A program made the position numbers and the translations under genes. Of a DNA stretch of 64,000 nt, positions 33,631-41,981 are shown one piece after another. The notes under the pieces were generated by a model that did no database searches, was not told where the DNA came from, and was given only the letters and a program-made list of their open reading frames with translations. The first letter of the stretch is position 1. Every line of letters starts with the position of its first letter. This DNA comes from an uncultured Ruminococcus sp. (lineage in GTDB: Bacteria > Bacillota > Clostridia > Oscillospirales > Acutalibacteraceae): the NCBI GenBank assembly GCA_900539465.1, contig UQCF01000004.1, positions 1 through 64,000 of the forward strand, in the 5' to 3' direction.

Positions 33631-34064
33631 AATTTCTCATTATAAACGGACCGAATATAAATATGCTCGGCATAAGAGAGCCGGGGATTTACGGCGCGCA
33701 AAATTATGAAGCACTGCTTGAGTTTATAAAAAAATCCTGCGACGAGCAGGGTGTTGAGTGCGAGTGCTTTCAGTCAAACCACGAGGGCGCGATAGTCGAT
33801 AAAATTCAATCCGCTTACGGCAAATTTGACGGCATCGTTATAAACCCTGCCGCATATACTCATACGAGCGTTGCGATTCTTGACGCTTTAAAAGCGGTTG
33901 CAATTCCTACGGCAGAGGTTCATATATCCGATATTTCTCAGCGTGAGGATTTTCGCAAATTTTCTTATGTGAGCCTTGCGGCAAAAAAGACAATTTGCGG
34001 TCTCGGCTTTGAGGGATACAGGCAGGCGATAATTTTCCTTAAAAATTTATCGGGGGAAAAATAA
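33627..34064 (+). CDS. aroQ: Type II 3-dehydroquinate dehydratase
   Basis: 145 residues, start GTG at 33627 overlapping the upstream stop (GTGA). It dehydrates 3-dehydroquinate to 3-dehydroshikimate. Motifs of the dodecameric type II enzyme: INGPNINMLGIREPGIYG, QSNHEGAIVDKIQ, NPAAYTHTSVAI and VHISDISQREDFRKFSY. It completes the pathway, since no type I AroD is seen. The next gene begins only 1 base after its stop. Confidence 0.96.
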   Translation: MKFLIINGPNINMLGIREPGIYGAQNYEALLEFIKKSCDEQGVECECFQSNHEGAIVDKIQSAYGKFDGIVINPAAYTHTSVAILDALKAVAIPTAEVHISDISQREDFRKFSYVSLAAKKTICGLGFEGYRQAIIFLKNLSGEK

Positions 34065-34065
34065 A

Positions 34066-35406
34066 ATGAAAAGAATATCAAAGGTCATTTCTTTGGTTCT
34101 CGCATTGTCACTTTTATTTTCTGTTACGGCTTTTGCCGAGCCCGGCTTCACTTTCACAGAAGACGAGCTTCAAAAAACGCGCCTTGAGTGGGAGGATATA
34201 CAGGCTGATAATTCTGTTATCACACTCTCGGTAGGCGAAAATTTTAACGACATTTCATTCTCTTGGCTGTCCGACTTTTTTGATGCAAAACCCATGCTTA
34301 AAATCAGCAAAAACAGCGATATGAAAGACAGCGAAAATATTTCGGTCGAGAGCAAAAGCACCGTTCTTTTGCGCCGCTCAAACAAGGCTTATGCAAAGGG
34401 ACTTGAAGAAAATGAAACCTATTGGTATTCTTATACCGAAAACGGTGCTTGGAGCGAACCCGAAAGCTTTAAAATCGGCAGCAAAGATAATTTCTCTTTT
34501 ATCTTTGTTTCCGATTCTCAAATAGGCAGATCGGGCGACCCCAAGGATAAAAACGTTTTGATAAACGACACCTGCGGCTGGCAGAGAACGGTTCGCATGG
34601 CATCCGAGAGAAAACCCGACGCGTCGTTTATTCTCTCGGCAGGCGATCAGACCGAGCACGGCTACAGCCTTACGCAATACAAGGCGTTCCTTTCGCCCAA
34701 AGAGCTTCGCAGCTATCCGCTGGTGAACGTCATAGGCAATCATGATTTTTATTTTCCGTGCTATACATATTATTCCGCAAATCCCAATCAAATAAAAGAA
34801 AAACTCGCTTCACCTGCGGGCAACGGATTTTATTTTTGCCGCGGTGACGCACTGTTTATAATTCTCAACTCAAACGATATGTATGTGCCCGATGCGGCAA
34901 AGCTTATAAAAAGTGCAATTGATGCTTATCCAAAAGCAAAATGGCGAATTGCCGCACTTCATCTGAGCGCGTATTCGGCATATCAAAGCGACGGCAAATT
35001 CGTGCTTGAGAGAAGCGTTTTCGCACCGCTTTTTGATACATATTCTATAGACCTTGTTTTAAGCGGCAACGACCATATGTATTCCTGCTCATACCCCGTG
35101 CGCTCCGGCAAGGTCGGCGAGGGTACAACCTATCTTCAGGCATCCTCCGCCTCCGGCAGTAATTTCGGCACGCCGAAGCAGGAGCAGAGCAGATATTCGC
35201 GCTTTGTTTTCAGAGAAAAGACCGCGACGTATTCGCTGCTTGATGTGACGGGCGAAAGCATAGACGTAAAAACCTACACTACGGACGGAGACCGCGAGAT
35301 AGACTCATTCACACTGAATAAAGAGAGTGAAAGCACAGAACCCGCCGAGCGCATTGTGATTTATGCCGTAAGCTTTATAAAAACGCTTATTTCGATGTTT
35401 AAATGA
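34066..35406 (+). CDS. Secreted calcineurin-like phosphoesterase (purple-acid-phosphatase type)
   Basis: 446 residues. It has a signal peptide (about 1-24), then an N-terminal beta-sandwich like that of purple acid phosphatases (to about 140), then a metallophosphoesterase domain: VSDSQIG, SAGDQTEHG, VIGNHDFY, AALHLSAYSAY and LSGNDHMYS. It should hydrolyse phosphate esters outside the cell; the substrate is unknown. It ends in a short hydrophobic tail (IVIYAVSFIKTLISMFK). It lies 1 base after aroQ, so a secreted enzyme appears to be transcribed with the aromatic pathway; the meaning is unclear. Confidence 0.9.
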   Translation: MKRISKVISLVLALSLLFSVTAFAEPGFTFTEDELQKTRLEWEDIQADNSVITLSVGENFNDISFSWLSDFFDAKPMLKISKNSDMKDSENISVESKSTVLLRRSNKAYAKGLEENETYWYSYTENGAWSEPESFKIGSKDNFSFIFVSDSQIGRSGDPKDKNVLINDTCGWQRTVRMASERKPDASFILSAGDQTEHGYSLTQYKAFLSPKELRSYPLVNVIGNHDFYFPCYTYYSANPNQIKEKLASPAGNGFYFCRGDALFIILNSNDMYVPDAAKLIKSAIDAYPKAKWRIAALHLSAYSAYQSDGKFVLERSVFAPLFDTYSIDLVLSGNDHMYSCSYPVRSGKVGEGTTYLQASSASGSNFGTPKQEQSRYSRFVFREKTATYSLLDVTGESIDVKTYTTDGDREIDSFTLNKESESTEPAERIVIYAVSFIKTLISMFK

Positions 35407-35417
35407 GGAGGATTTGA

Positions 35418-36974
35418 ATGAAAAAGATACTTAGCATCTTCATGGCTCTTGTGATAGCCGTTACGGGTCTTTCTTTATCTGCGCTTGCGGCAAAAAAAGA
35501 TGTGACGCCCGTGATAATTGTCGGCGGAGTGGGCACAAGACCTTATTACAAAAATTTGGGCGAAGATAACGAAGAGTCCGTATTCCCGCCTACGGTAGAT
35601 TATGCGAGCGTAATTTCAAAAGCTGTTGTCGGCATTGCTTCGGCAATTTTGACAAGTGATATTTCAAAGCTTTCGTCTGCGGTGTCCGTAATTCTCGAAG
35701 AAACTTTTGACGGCTTTATGTGCGATGAAAACGGTAATTCAAAATATGACAATGTTTCGACTCCGACCTATAAAGAGTCAATTGCAAATTATGATTTCGA
35801 CTATGAAAACGATGTTCCGGAAATTGCCATTGCAGGTACCTGCGCCGATAAAATAGGTGCGGAAAATGTTTATTTTTATAACTATGACTGGAGAATTGAC
35901 CCTTGCGGCAACGCAAGCGGACTAAATACGGCGGTAAAAAAAGCAAAAGAAGAAACCGGCAGCGACAAGGTCATACTCATTCCGTGCAGCATGGGCGGCG
36001 TGCAGACTATGGCTTATCTTGAAGAGTACGGTTATAACGATGTTGAAAAAATAATTTTTATGTCGTCGGCGCACAAGGGACTTCTTCTTGTCAGCGAGCT
36101 TTTCGGCGACAATATTGAGATAGACCAAAAAAATATTTTTATGTTTTTCTCAAAGCTTTTAAATATCGGCAACGAAAATACAGACAATGTTTTTGATTTT
36201 ATCTGCTCATATTTGGGCTCGGCACCGTACCTAAATAAATTGTTTGAAAAGATAAATGATTTTTCTCTTGAGCTCAGCAACGAGACGGTATATGAGACTA
36301 TGAGAAAAGTTTTCGGCACAATGCCAGGCATGTGGGCGTTTGTGTGCGATGATTATTTTGACAAAGATTTCGACTTTATGATAAACGGCAATATGAGCGA
36401 GGAGCTCATAGCCAAAATAGAGCATTATCATAAAAACGTCGGCTCAAAAAATAACGAAATACTCAAAGAGGCTGCGGCAAACGGCGTTGCGATAGATGTG
36501 TTTTCTCACTATGACAGGGGCAGCGTTCCCGTAACGCAAATGGCAAGCGCAGAGGGTGACACTCTTATCGAAACCGTTTGCACAAGCATAGGTGCATATG
36601 CTTCACCCGTTGGCAAAACTCTCGGCGAAAATTATGAGCAGGTCAAAAATTGCGGCGGACATTCTCATGTTTCAAAAGATTTAAAAATCGACGCTTCGAC
36701 ATGTCTTTTCCCCGACAGCACATGGTTTATAAAAGGCGAAAAACATGTCGGCTGCAAATACGGCTCGGATTACGGAAAGCTCATAAGTCTTCTCATAACT
36801 TCAAAAGGGCAGGACAGTGTGTATGATTACCCTGAATATCCGCAGTTTTTAAAGTCGGATATAAAAGAAATGACACTGACAGAAATAACCGAACCCGAAA
36901 AAGAAATTGATTTAAAGAGCGAAATAAAAAAGCTCTTTGAAAGCATAAAAAATATAATCGGCTCAAACGTTTAA
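35418..36974 (+). CDS. Secreted alpha/beta hydrolase, LCAT/lipase-like
   Basis: 518 residues: a signal peptide (about 1-24), then PVIIVGGVGTRPYYKN, the entry strand of an alpha/beta hydrolase. Then comes an insertion, the nucleophile elbow PCSMGGVQTM (Ser around residue 192; C-S-M-G-G instead of G-x-S-x-G) and a late His in GGHSHVS. It resembles lecithin:cholesterol acyltransferase-like lipases. The other LCAT-like secreted protein in this window (55836-57758) has the same plan. The C-terminus is amphipathic (EIKKLFESIKNIIGSNV). It lies 11 bases after the phosphoesterase in the same operon. Confidence 0.85.
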   Translation: MKKILSIFMALVIAVTGLSLSALAAKKDVTPVIIVGGVGTRPYYKNLGEDNEESVFPPTVDYASVISKAVVGIASAILTSDISKLSSAVSVILEETFDGFMCDENGNSKYDNVSTPTYKESIANYDFDYENDVPEIAIAGTCADKIGAENVYFYNYDWRIDPCGNASGLNTAVKKAKEETGSDKVILIPCSMGGVQTMAYLEEYGYNDVEKIIFMSSAHKGLLLVSELFGDNIEIDQKNIFMFFSKLLNIGNENTDNVFDFICSYLGSAPYLNKLFEKINDFSLELSNETVYETMRKVFGTMPGMWAFVCDDYFDKDFDFMINGNMSEELIAKIEHYHKNVGSKNNEILKEAAANGVAIDVFSHYDRGSVPVTQMASAEGDTLIETVCTSIGAYASPVGKTLGENYEQVKNCGGHSHVSKDLKIDASTCLFPDSTWFIKGEKHVGCKYGSDYGKLISLLITSKGQDSVYDYPEYPQFLKSDIKEMTLTEITEPEKEIDLKSEIKKLFESIKNIIGSNV

Positions 36975-36987
36975 GAGGAGGAAAGGT

Positions 36988-37515
36988 ATGGCTAAATTAA
37001 AGGACATTGATAAAAAGGCAGAGAGTAAAGGCTCCGGCATGACCACGCTGTGGCAGTTTGTGAAATTTATATTTGTGAGCCTTCTTGCAATGATTGTGCA
37101 GTTTGCTTTGCTGAATGCACTTCGTCTTATACCTGCTATTGCAGAGCTTTATAACGAGCCGTTTAATTGGTTTGTTTTTGACTACCCGGTTAAGGACGGA
37201 GGACTCGGCTACTTCATAGCCTTTAACACAGCAAACATTGCGGCGCAGATAGTTGCATTTTTTGTCAATAAAGAAAAGACGTTTAATTCGTCCGCAAATG
37301 TTGCGGTCACTTTGCCCATATACATAATCTTTACCGTGGCGCTTATTTGCTTCTCGGCATGGCTTTCTCCGACACTTTACGGCTTGTTGGTTCACTCTGC
37401 CGGTTGGAGCGAGGGACTTTCGGCAAATGCTGCAACAATGGCTTGCAGTGCTATACAGTTCTTCCTTTATTTCCCGGTGGATAAGCTTTTAATGCACAAG
37501 AAAAAAGAAGATTGA
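36988..37515 (+). CDS. GtrA-like membrane protein
   Basis: 175 residues with four membrane helices. The block AQIVAFFVNKEKTFNSS is the family's loop (usually NFxxNRxWTF), and the C-terminus FFLYFPVDKLLMHKKK also fits. GtrA proteins are thought to flip or bind polyprenyl-linked sugars, but the role here is unknown. GAGGAGG precedes the ATG. It is the last gene of the long aro transcript, followed by a strong terminator. Confidence 0.83.
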   Translation: MAKLKDIDKKAESKGSGMTTLWQFVKFIFVSLLAMIVQFALLNALRLIPAIAELYNEPFNWFVFDYPVKDGGLGYFIAFNTANIAAQIVAFFVNKEKTFNSSANVAVTLPIYIIFTVALICFSAWLSPTLYGLLVHSAGWSEGLSANAATMACSAIQFFLYFPVDKLLMHKKKED

Positions 37516-37517
37516 TT

Positions 37518-37564
37518 AAAATGCGGCTGTGCAGACCCTGCACGGTCGTATTTTCGTTTTTTTT
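37518..37564 (+). terminator. Terminator ending the aro-to-GtrA transcript
   Basis: A 17-bp stem with three G-U pairs: AAAATGCGGCTGTGCAG (37518-37534) with CTGCACGGTCGTATTTT (37538-37554), then a run of eight Ts. Confidence 0.92.
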
Positions 37565-37601
37565 AATAAGATTTGGTGTCATATTTCTACATTTAGATTT
37601 A

Positions 37602-37630
37602 TTGAACAGCTCTTTTAATTGTGTTACAAT
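37602..37630 (+). promoter_or_regulatory. Promoter of the inositol operon
   Basis: TTGAAC (37602-37607), a 17-base spacer and TACAAT (37625-37630). AAGGAG follows, though 13 bases before the transporter ATG. No operator is obvious. Confidence 0.75.
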
Positions 37631-37682
37631 ATAATGAACGTATATTTATACGAGTATTTTATTTAAGGAGTGTTCGCATACT

Positions 37683-39170
37683 ATGGCAAAATCCACCAAA
37701 ACTGCCGAGGCGGCAGCAGCGACTACCGTTAATCACATTCCAAAAAAAGAATTCTGGATTTTTACAATTGCAGCATTGGGTCAGAGTCTTGTATATAGCT
37801 GTATGTCAAGCTATGTAACCGATTATTACATAAACGTATTAAGACTTGCACCGATGTTCGTTTTGCTTTTAATGCTTCTTGCAAGAGTTTGGGACGCAAT
37901 CAACGACCCGCTTATGGGCATGATAGTTGACAGACACAAGACCAAATGGGGCAGAATGAAGCCCTATCCGGTTATCACCGCAATCCCGATTGCGATACTC
38001 ACAATACTGATGTTCTACAAGCCCAATCTCGTAGACGGACCGCTCATGGTATACACAGCGGTTGTTTATGTTATGTGGGGAATGATTTATACCTCAAGCG
38101 ACGTTCCGTTCTGGAGTTTGCCGAATATTATGACCCCGAACCCCGAAGAGCGCGGCAAGCTTATTTCTCTCGGCCGTACCTTCGGCGGAATTTCTACCGG
38201 AATAGTTACGGTTCTCCCCATGATTATAGGACCTGTCCTCAAGGGTATGGGATACTCCGACGTTGAAGCAGACGAGAAAAAATATATGATAATGGCTCTT
38301 TCCTGTGCCGTTATCGGCGTAATTGTTTTTTCAACCGTTTCTTTCTCCGCAAAAGAGAGAATACATATTCCCAACGCAAAAAGCAAAAAGGGCACAGGAG
38401 AAAAATCTACCCTTTACCGCATATTCCACTGCAAACCCCTTATGCTTATAGTTCTTGCAGGCACGCTTTCTTTCGGCAGATATATGCTTCAGGCGGCGGC
38501 CCCCCATGTTGCGAGATACGCGGGCTTCCATATTAAAGACGATTTTCAGTCAAACGTCACCGCGGTTGCGCTTATTATTCAGGTGTGCGCCGCAATCGGT
38601 ATGTTCGGCGCAATGATAGTTGTTCCGTTCCTCTATAAAAAATTCAACTACAAACAGCTTATGATATACACCTGCATCGCAGGCTTTGCGGCGAGCGTGA
38701 TAACCTGTGTTATAGGCTGGTCTACACACAATCTTTATTTCTGCATACCCACAATGATAATTTCGGCTATCCCCCTCGGCGTTATCAACGTTGTTTCTTA
38801 TGCCATGGTTTGCGACAGCCTTGATTATATGGAGTGGGAGACCGGACACAGAGACACGGCTCTCGGCTCTGCCTGCCAGTCATTCGTCAACAAGCTCGGC
38901 AACGCACTTTCTACCGTTATGATAATAGCAATGTATATGCTTGTTGAAATCGACGTAAACAGCATGTATGACAGCACGGGCGCAGCAAGCATAAATCTGA
39001 GCTCAAATCAGGAGTTTGCGATGTTCGCACTTGTCACCATAGTGCCCGGCATAAGCCTTCTTCTTTGCGCTATACCGATTTTCTTCTATGACATCGTAGG
39101 CGAAAAGAAAGATAAAATAACAAGAGAACTCGCACAGCAAAGAGCCGAAAAAGGCATCACTGTTGAATAA
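37683..39170 (+). CDS. GPH-family sugar/polyol symporter, probably for inositol
   Basis: 495 residues, twelve membrane helices. The loop after helix 2, DAINDPLMGMIVDRHKTKWGRMKPY, is the signature of glycoside-pentoside-hexuronide:cation symporters. The family takes up sugars or glycosides with H+ or Na+. It heads the inositol catabolism operon, so myo-inositol or a close relative is the likely substrate; this is inferred from context only. In Bacillus the inositol importers are of another MFS family. Confidence 0.88.
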   Translation: MAKSTKTAEAAAATTVNHIPKKEFWIFTIAALGQSLVYSCMSSYVTDYYINVLRLAPMFVLLLMLLARVWDAINDPLMGMIVDRHKTKWGRMKPYPVITAIPIAILTILMFYKPNLVDGPLMVYTAVVYVMWGMIYTSSDVPFWSLPNIMTPNPEERGKLISLGRTFGGISTGIVTVLPMIIGPVLKGMGYSDVEADEKKYMIMALSCAVIGVIVFSTVSFSAKERIHIPNAKSKKGTGEKSTLYRIFHCKPLMLIVLAGTLSFGRYMLQAAAPHVARYAGFHIKDDFQSNVTAVALIIQVCAAIGMFGAMIVVPFLYKKFNYKQLMIYTCIAGFAASVITCVIGWSTHNLYFCIPTMIISAIPLGVINVVSYAMVCDSLDYMEWETGHRDTALGSACQSFVNKLGNALSTVMIIAMYMLVEIDVNSMYDSTGAASINLSSNQEFAMFALVTIVPGISLLLCAIPIFFYDIVGEKKDKITRELAQQRAEKGITVE

Positions 39171-39194
39171 TAAATATATTAGCGGAGGTTAATT

Positions 39195-40211
39195 ATGAGT
39201 TATATTGAATTTGACAAATCACGTCCTATCGACCTTATCCCCATGGGCAGAATGGCAATAGATTTTAATCCGGTTATTCCGCCTTTTCAGTCGCTTGTTG
39301 AGGCAGATACCTTCAAAAAATATGTCGGCGGTTCGCCTGCAAACATTGCAGTAGGTCTTGCAAGGCTCGGCAAAAAAGTCGGTTTTATCGGCAAGGTTTC
39401 GGATGATCAGTTCGGCGACTACGTCACAAAGTTTTTTGATGACGAGGGAATAGACACCTCGCACGTCACAAGAGCCAAAAACGGCGAAAAGCTCGGTCTT
39501 ACATTCACCGAGATGCTCTCACCCAAAGAGAGCAGCATACTTATGTATCGCGACGGCGTTGCTGATCTTATGCTTGAGCCTGCCGATGTTGACGAGGAAT
39601 ATATCGCAAGCGCAAAGGCAATTCTTATAAGCGGCACGGCTCTTTGCCAAAGCCCGTCAAGAGAGGCTTGCCTCAAAGCAATGTACCTTGCAAAAAAGGT
39701 CGGCACAAAAATTATTTTTGATATTGACTACCGCCCCTATAACTGGAAGAGTGCGGACGAAATAGCCATCTATTATTCAATCGTTGCAGAAAACAGCGAT
39801 ATGATAATGGGCTCACGCGAAGAGTATGACCTCACAGAGGCTATAACGGCTCCCGGCAGAACAGATGAAGAAACTGCCGCATATTGGCTCTCAAAGGGCA
39901 ACAAAATAATCATAATCAAGCACGGCAAAGAGGGCTCAACCGCTCACACGGCAGACGGCAGCTTTAACATAAAGCCTTTCCCGATTGATAAGATTAAATC
40001 TTTCGGCGGCGGCGACGGCTACGGTTCTTCGTTTATCTATGGTCTTCTTGAGGGCTGGGATATTATCGACTGCCTTGAGCTCGGCAGTGCTTCTGCTTCG
40101 CTCCTTATAAACGCACACGGCTGCTCGCTGTTTATGCCGTCCCTTTCGGATCTTCAGTCTTATATCAAAGACTGCAAAGACAAATACGGCGACATGGTTG
40201 CAAGAGGCTGA
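39195..40211 (+). CDS. iolC: 5-dehydro-2-deoxygluconokinase
   Basis: 338 residues, PfkB/ribokinase family. It has KYVGGSPANIAVGLARLGKKVGFIG at the substrate side and SFGGGDGYGSSFIYGLL near the end, the catalytic GxGD motif. It phosphorylates 2-deoxy-5-keto-gluconate in inositol breakdown. The family assignment is certain; the specific role comes from the IolC-like N-terminus (DLIPMGRMAIDFNP) and the operon. The following 140 bases hold a small hairpin (ACAGTGTAAAAATTACACTGT near 40224) and no gene. Confidence 0.93.
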   Translation: MSYIEFDKSRPIDLIPMGRMAIDFNPVIPPFQSLVEADTFKKYVGGSPANIAVGLARLGKKVGFIGKVSDDQFGDYVTKFFDDEGIDTSHVTRAKNGEKLGLTFTEMLSPKESSILMYRDGVADLMLEPADVDEEYIASAKAILISGTALCQSPSREACLKAMYLAKKVGTKIIFDIDYRPYNWKSADEIAIYYSIVAENSDMIMGSREEYDLTEAITAPGRTDEETAAYWLSKGNKIIIIKHGKEGSTAHTADGSFNIKPFPIDKIKSFGGGDGYGSSFIYGLLEGWDIIDCLELGSASASLLINAHGCSLFMPSLSDLQSYIKDCKDKYGDMVARG

Positions 40212-40351
40212 TTTTGGCAGAAACAGTGTAAAAATTACACTGTTAAATTGCCGTAAAATTTGCCGTTGACATATTATACCTGTTCGGGCAACGCAGGATA
40301 TACGGTAATTTTTAATAAAATATTTGTTGCCTGAAAGGCTATGGTGATTAA

Positions 40352-41137
40352 ATGTTTGCATACCCCGAGTTTGACAGCGAGGGCAAAAAAGTTCTCTCAA
40401 CTGCCGAGAGTGAAATGATGATGGATATAGTGACCTATAAAATGAAAAAGGGCGATAAAAAGTCATTTTGTTTAGATAAAGACGAGCTCGCTTTGATGCT
40501 TGTTCTCGGCGCGGTCACTTTTGAATATGAGGGCAAAAAGGTTTCTGCAAAAAGAGGCAGCCTTTTTAAAGAGGGACCCTCAACGCTTCATGTCTCAAAG
40601 GGCACGAAGGTGAGCGTTACTGCCGATGAAGACAGTGAGCTTCTTTGCCAGAGCACAGAGAATGACAAAGACTTCCCCTCAAAATACTATGCCCCGGATG
40701 ACTGCGACTACTTCACCTCCTGCGAGGACAAGTGGGAGAATACCGCCGTCAGAGACGTGGTTACCGTTTTTGACTATAAAAATGCGCCTTATTCAAACAT
40801 GGTTCTCGGCGAAATACTCACCCGTCAGGGCAGATGGTGCAGTTATATTCCGCACAGTCACCCCCAGCCGGAGGTTTATTACTACAAGTTTGAACGCCCC
40901 GAGGGCTTCGGCGCCTGCTTTATAGGCGAGAGCGCACACATGATAAAAGACGGCAGCGTCGGCTGCTTCCCCGGCGGACTTAACCATCCGCAGGTAACAG
41001 CACCGGGCTACCCGATGTATACGGTTTGGATGATTCGTCATCTGCCCGGCAATCCGTGGCTTGACCGCGTTGACGACGAGCGTTATATGTGGCTCAACGG
41101 CGGCGAGACGCAAAAATTTGTCAGAGAGACTAAATGA
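40352..41137 (+). CDS. iolB: 5-deoxy-glucuronate isomerase
   Basis: 261 residues. It isomerises 5-deoxy-glucuronate to 2-deoxy-5-keto-gluconate, the substrate of IolC. It has a bicupin-like beta structure with metal-binding residues in YIPHSHPQPEVYYYKFE and the later GGLNHPQVTAPGYPMYTVWM, characteristic of IolB. A stop codon directly precedes the ATG in frame, fixing the start, but the ribosome site (GAAAGG) is distant, so translation may be modest. It overlaps the next gene by ATGA. Confidence 0.94.
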   Translation: MFAYPEFDSEGKKVLSTAESEMMMDIVTYKMKKGDKKSFCLDKDELALMLVLGAVTFEYEGKKVSAKRGSLFKEGPSTLHVSKGTKVSVTADEDSELLCQSTENDKDFPSKYYAPDDCDYFTSCEDKWENTAVRDVVTVFDYKNAPYSNMVLGEILTRQGRWCSYIPHSHPQPEVYYYKFERPEGFGACFIGESAHMIKDGSVGCFPGGLNHPQVTAPGYPMYTVWMIRHLPGNPWLDRVDDERYMWLNGGETQKFVRETK

Positions 41138-41961
41138 TGAAATGGGTCTTTTTGTGTTTAATTCTCGCTTTGGTGATTTTTGCCGTTTGCGGAATTGACA
41201 ATAAGCTCGTTTTAAAAGAATATATCGTTAAAAGCAAAAAAGCAGAAAAAGAAGTTAAGCTGTTGTTTTTATCCGACCTGCACTTTCAAAAAAGAGAGAA
41301 AAATTCGGATAAGCTTTTTGAAATAATCAAAAAAGAAAATGTCGATTGTATTTTGCTCGGCGGAGACATTCTTGACAAATACAGCGATGATACAGGCTTT
41401 GCGGCGGCAGCGGATTTTGCAAAAAGAATTGCGGAATTTCACAAAGACTGCTTCTTTGTATCCGGCAATCACGAGATAGAGAGCGGCAGGGCAGAGGAGT
41501 TCATAACTATGCTTGAAAAAAGCGGGGTTAAAGTCCTTTGCGGCGACGCGGTTCTCTTCACTGCAAAAAACTTTCAGCAAATATATATTTGCGGGGTTGA
41601 CAATGCCGCTTTGGGCGAAGAAGAGGTCACAAAGCAAAAAGAGAATATTATAAATACGATAAAAAACAGCAGCACTTTCAGCGTACTTTTGCGTCATGTG
41701 CCCATGTGGGTGCAGGGCGATGAAAATTTTGACCTTATCCTGAGCGGTCACAATCACGGCGGTTTGTGGAGGCTGCCGAAAACCGAGTTCGGCGTTGCCG
41801 GAGGAGGAAAAAAGATTTTTCCGAAATATGTTCACGGCAAATACAAAATCGGCGGCACCGAGCTTTTGGTAGGTAGCGGAATCACCACCGCGACCTATTT
41901 GCTTCCGAGGATTTATAACCCGCCGGAGGTACTACTCGTGAGGATAAAACCGGAAATTTAA
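41134..41961 (+). CDS. Membrane-anchored calcineurin-like phosphoesterase inside the iol operon
   Basis: 275 residues: one N-terminal membrane helix (about 3-20), then a phosphoesterase of YkuE/YaeI type with LFLSDLHFQKR, LLGGDILDKY, FVSGNHEIESG, LLRHVP and LSGHNHGGLWRLP. It probably faces outside or sits at the membrane surface, and such proteins act on lipid- or wall-linked phosphates. It overlaps iolB by ATGA and is followed by iolD, so it is clearly in the operon, yet it has no place in the known inositol pathway. Hydrolysis of phosphoinositol compounds would be a guess. Confidence 0.88.
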   Translation: MMKWVFLCLILALVIFAVCGIDNKLVLKEYIVKSKKAEKEVKLLFLSDLHFQKREKNSDKLFEIIKKENVDCILLGGDILDKYSDDTGFAAAADFAKRIAEFHKDCFFVSGNHEIESGRAEEFITMLEKSGVKVLCGDAVLFTAKNFQQIYICGVDNAALGEEEVTKQKENIINTIKNSSTFSVLLRHVPMWVQGDENFDLILSGHNHGGLWRLPKTEFGVAGGGKKIFPKYVHGKYKIGGTELLVGSGITTATYLLPRIYNPPEVLLVRIKPEI

Positions 41962-41981
41962 TTTCTAAGCGGAGGTTTGAT

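Noticed and set aside
40212..40351. Second promoter ahead of iolB (TTGACA near 40264)
   Set aside because: No -10 box at 16-18 bases; the nearest TATTAT needs a poor -35.
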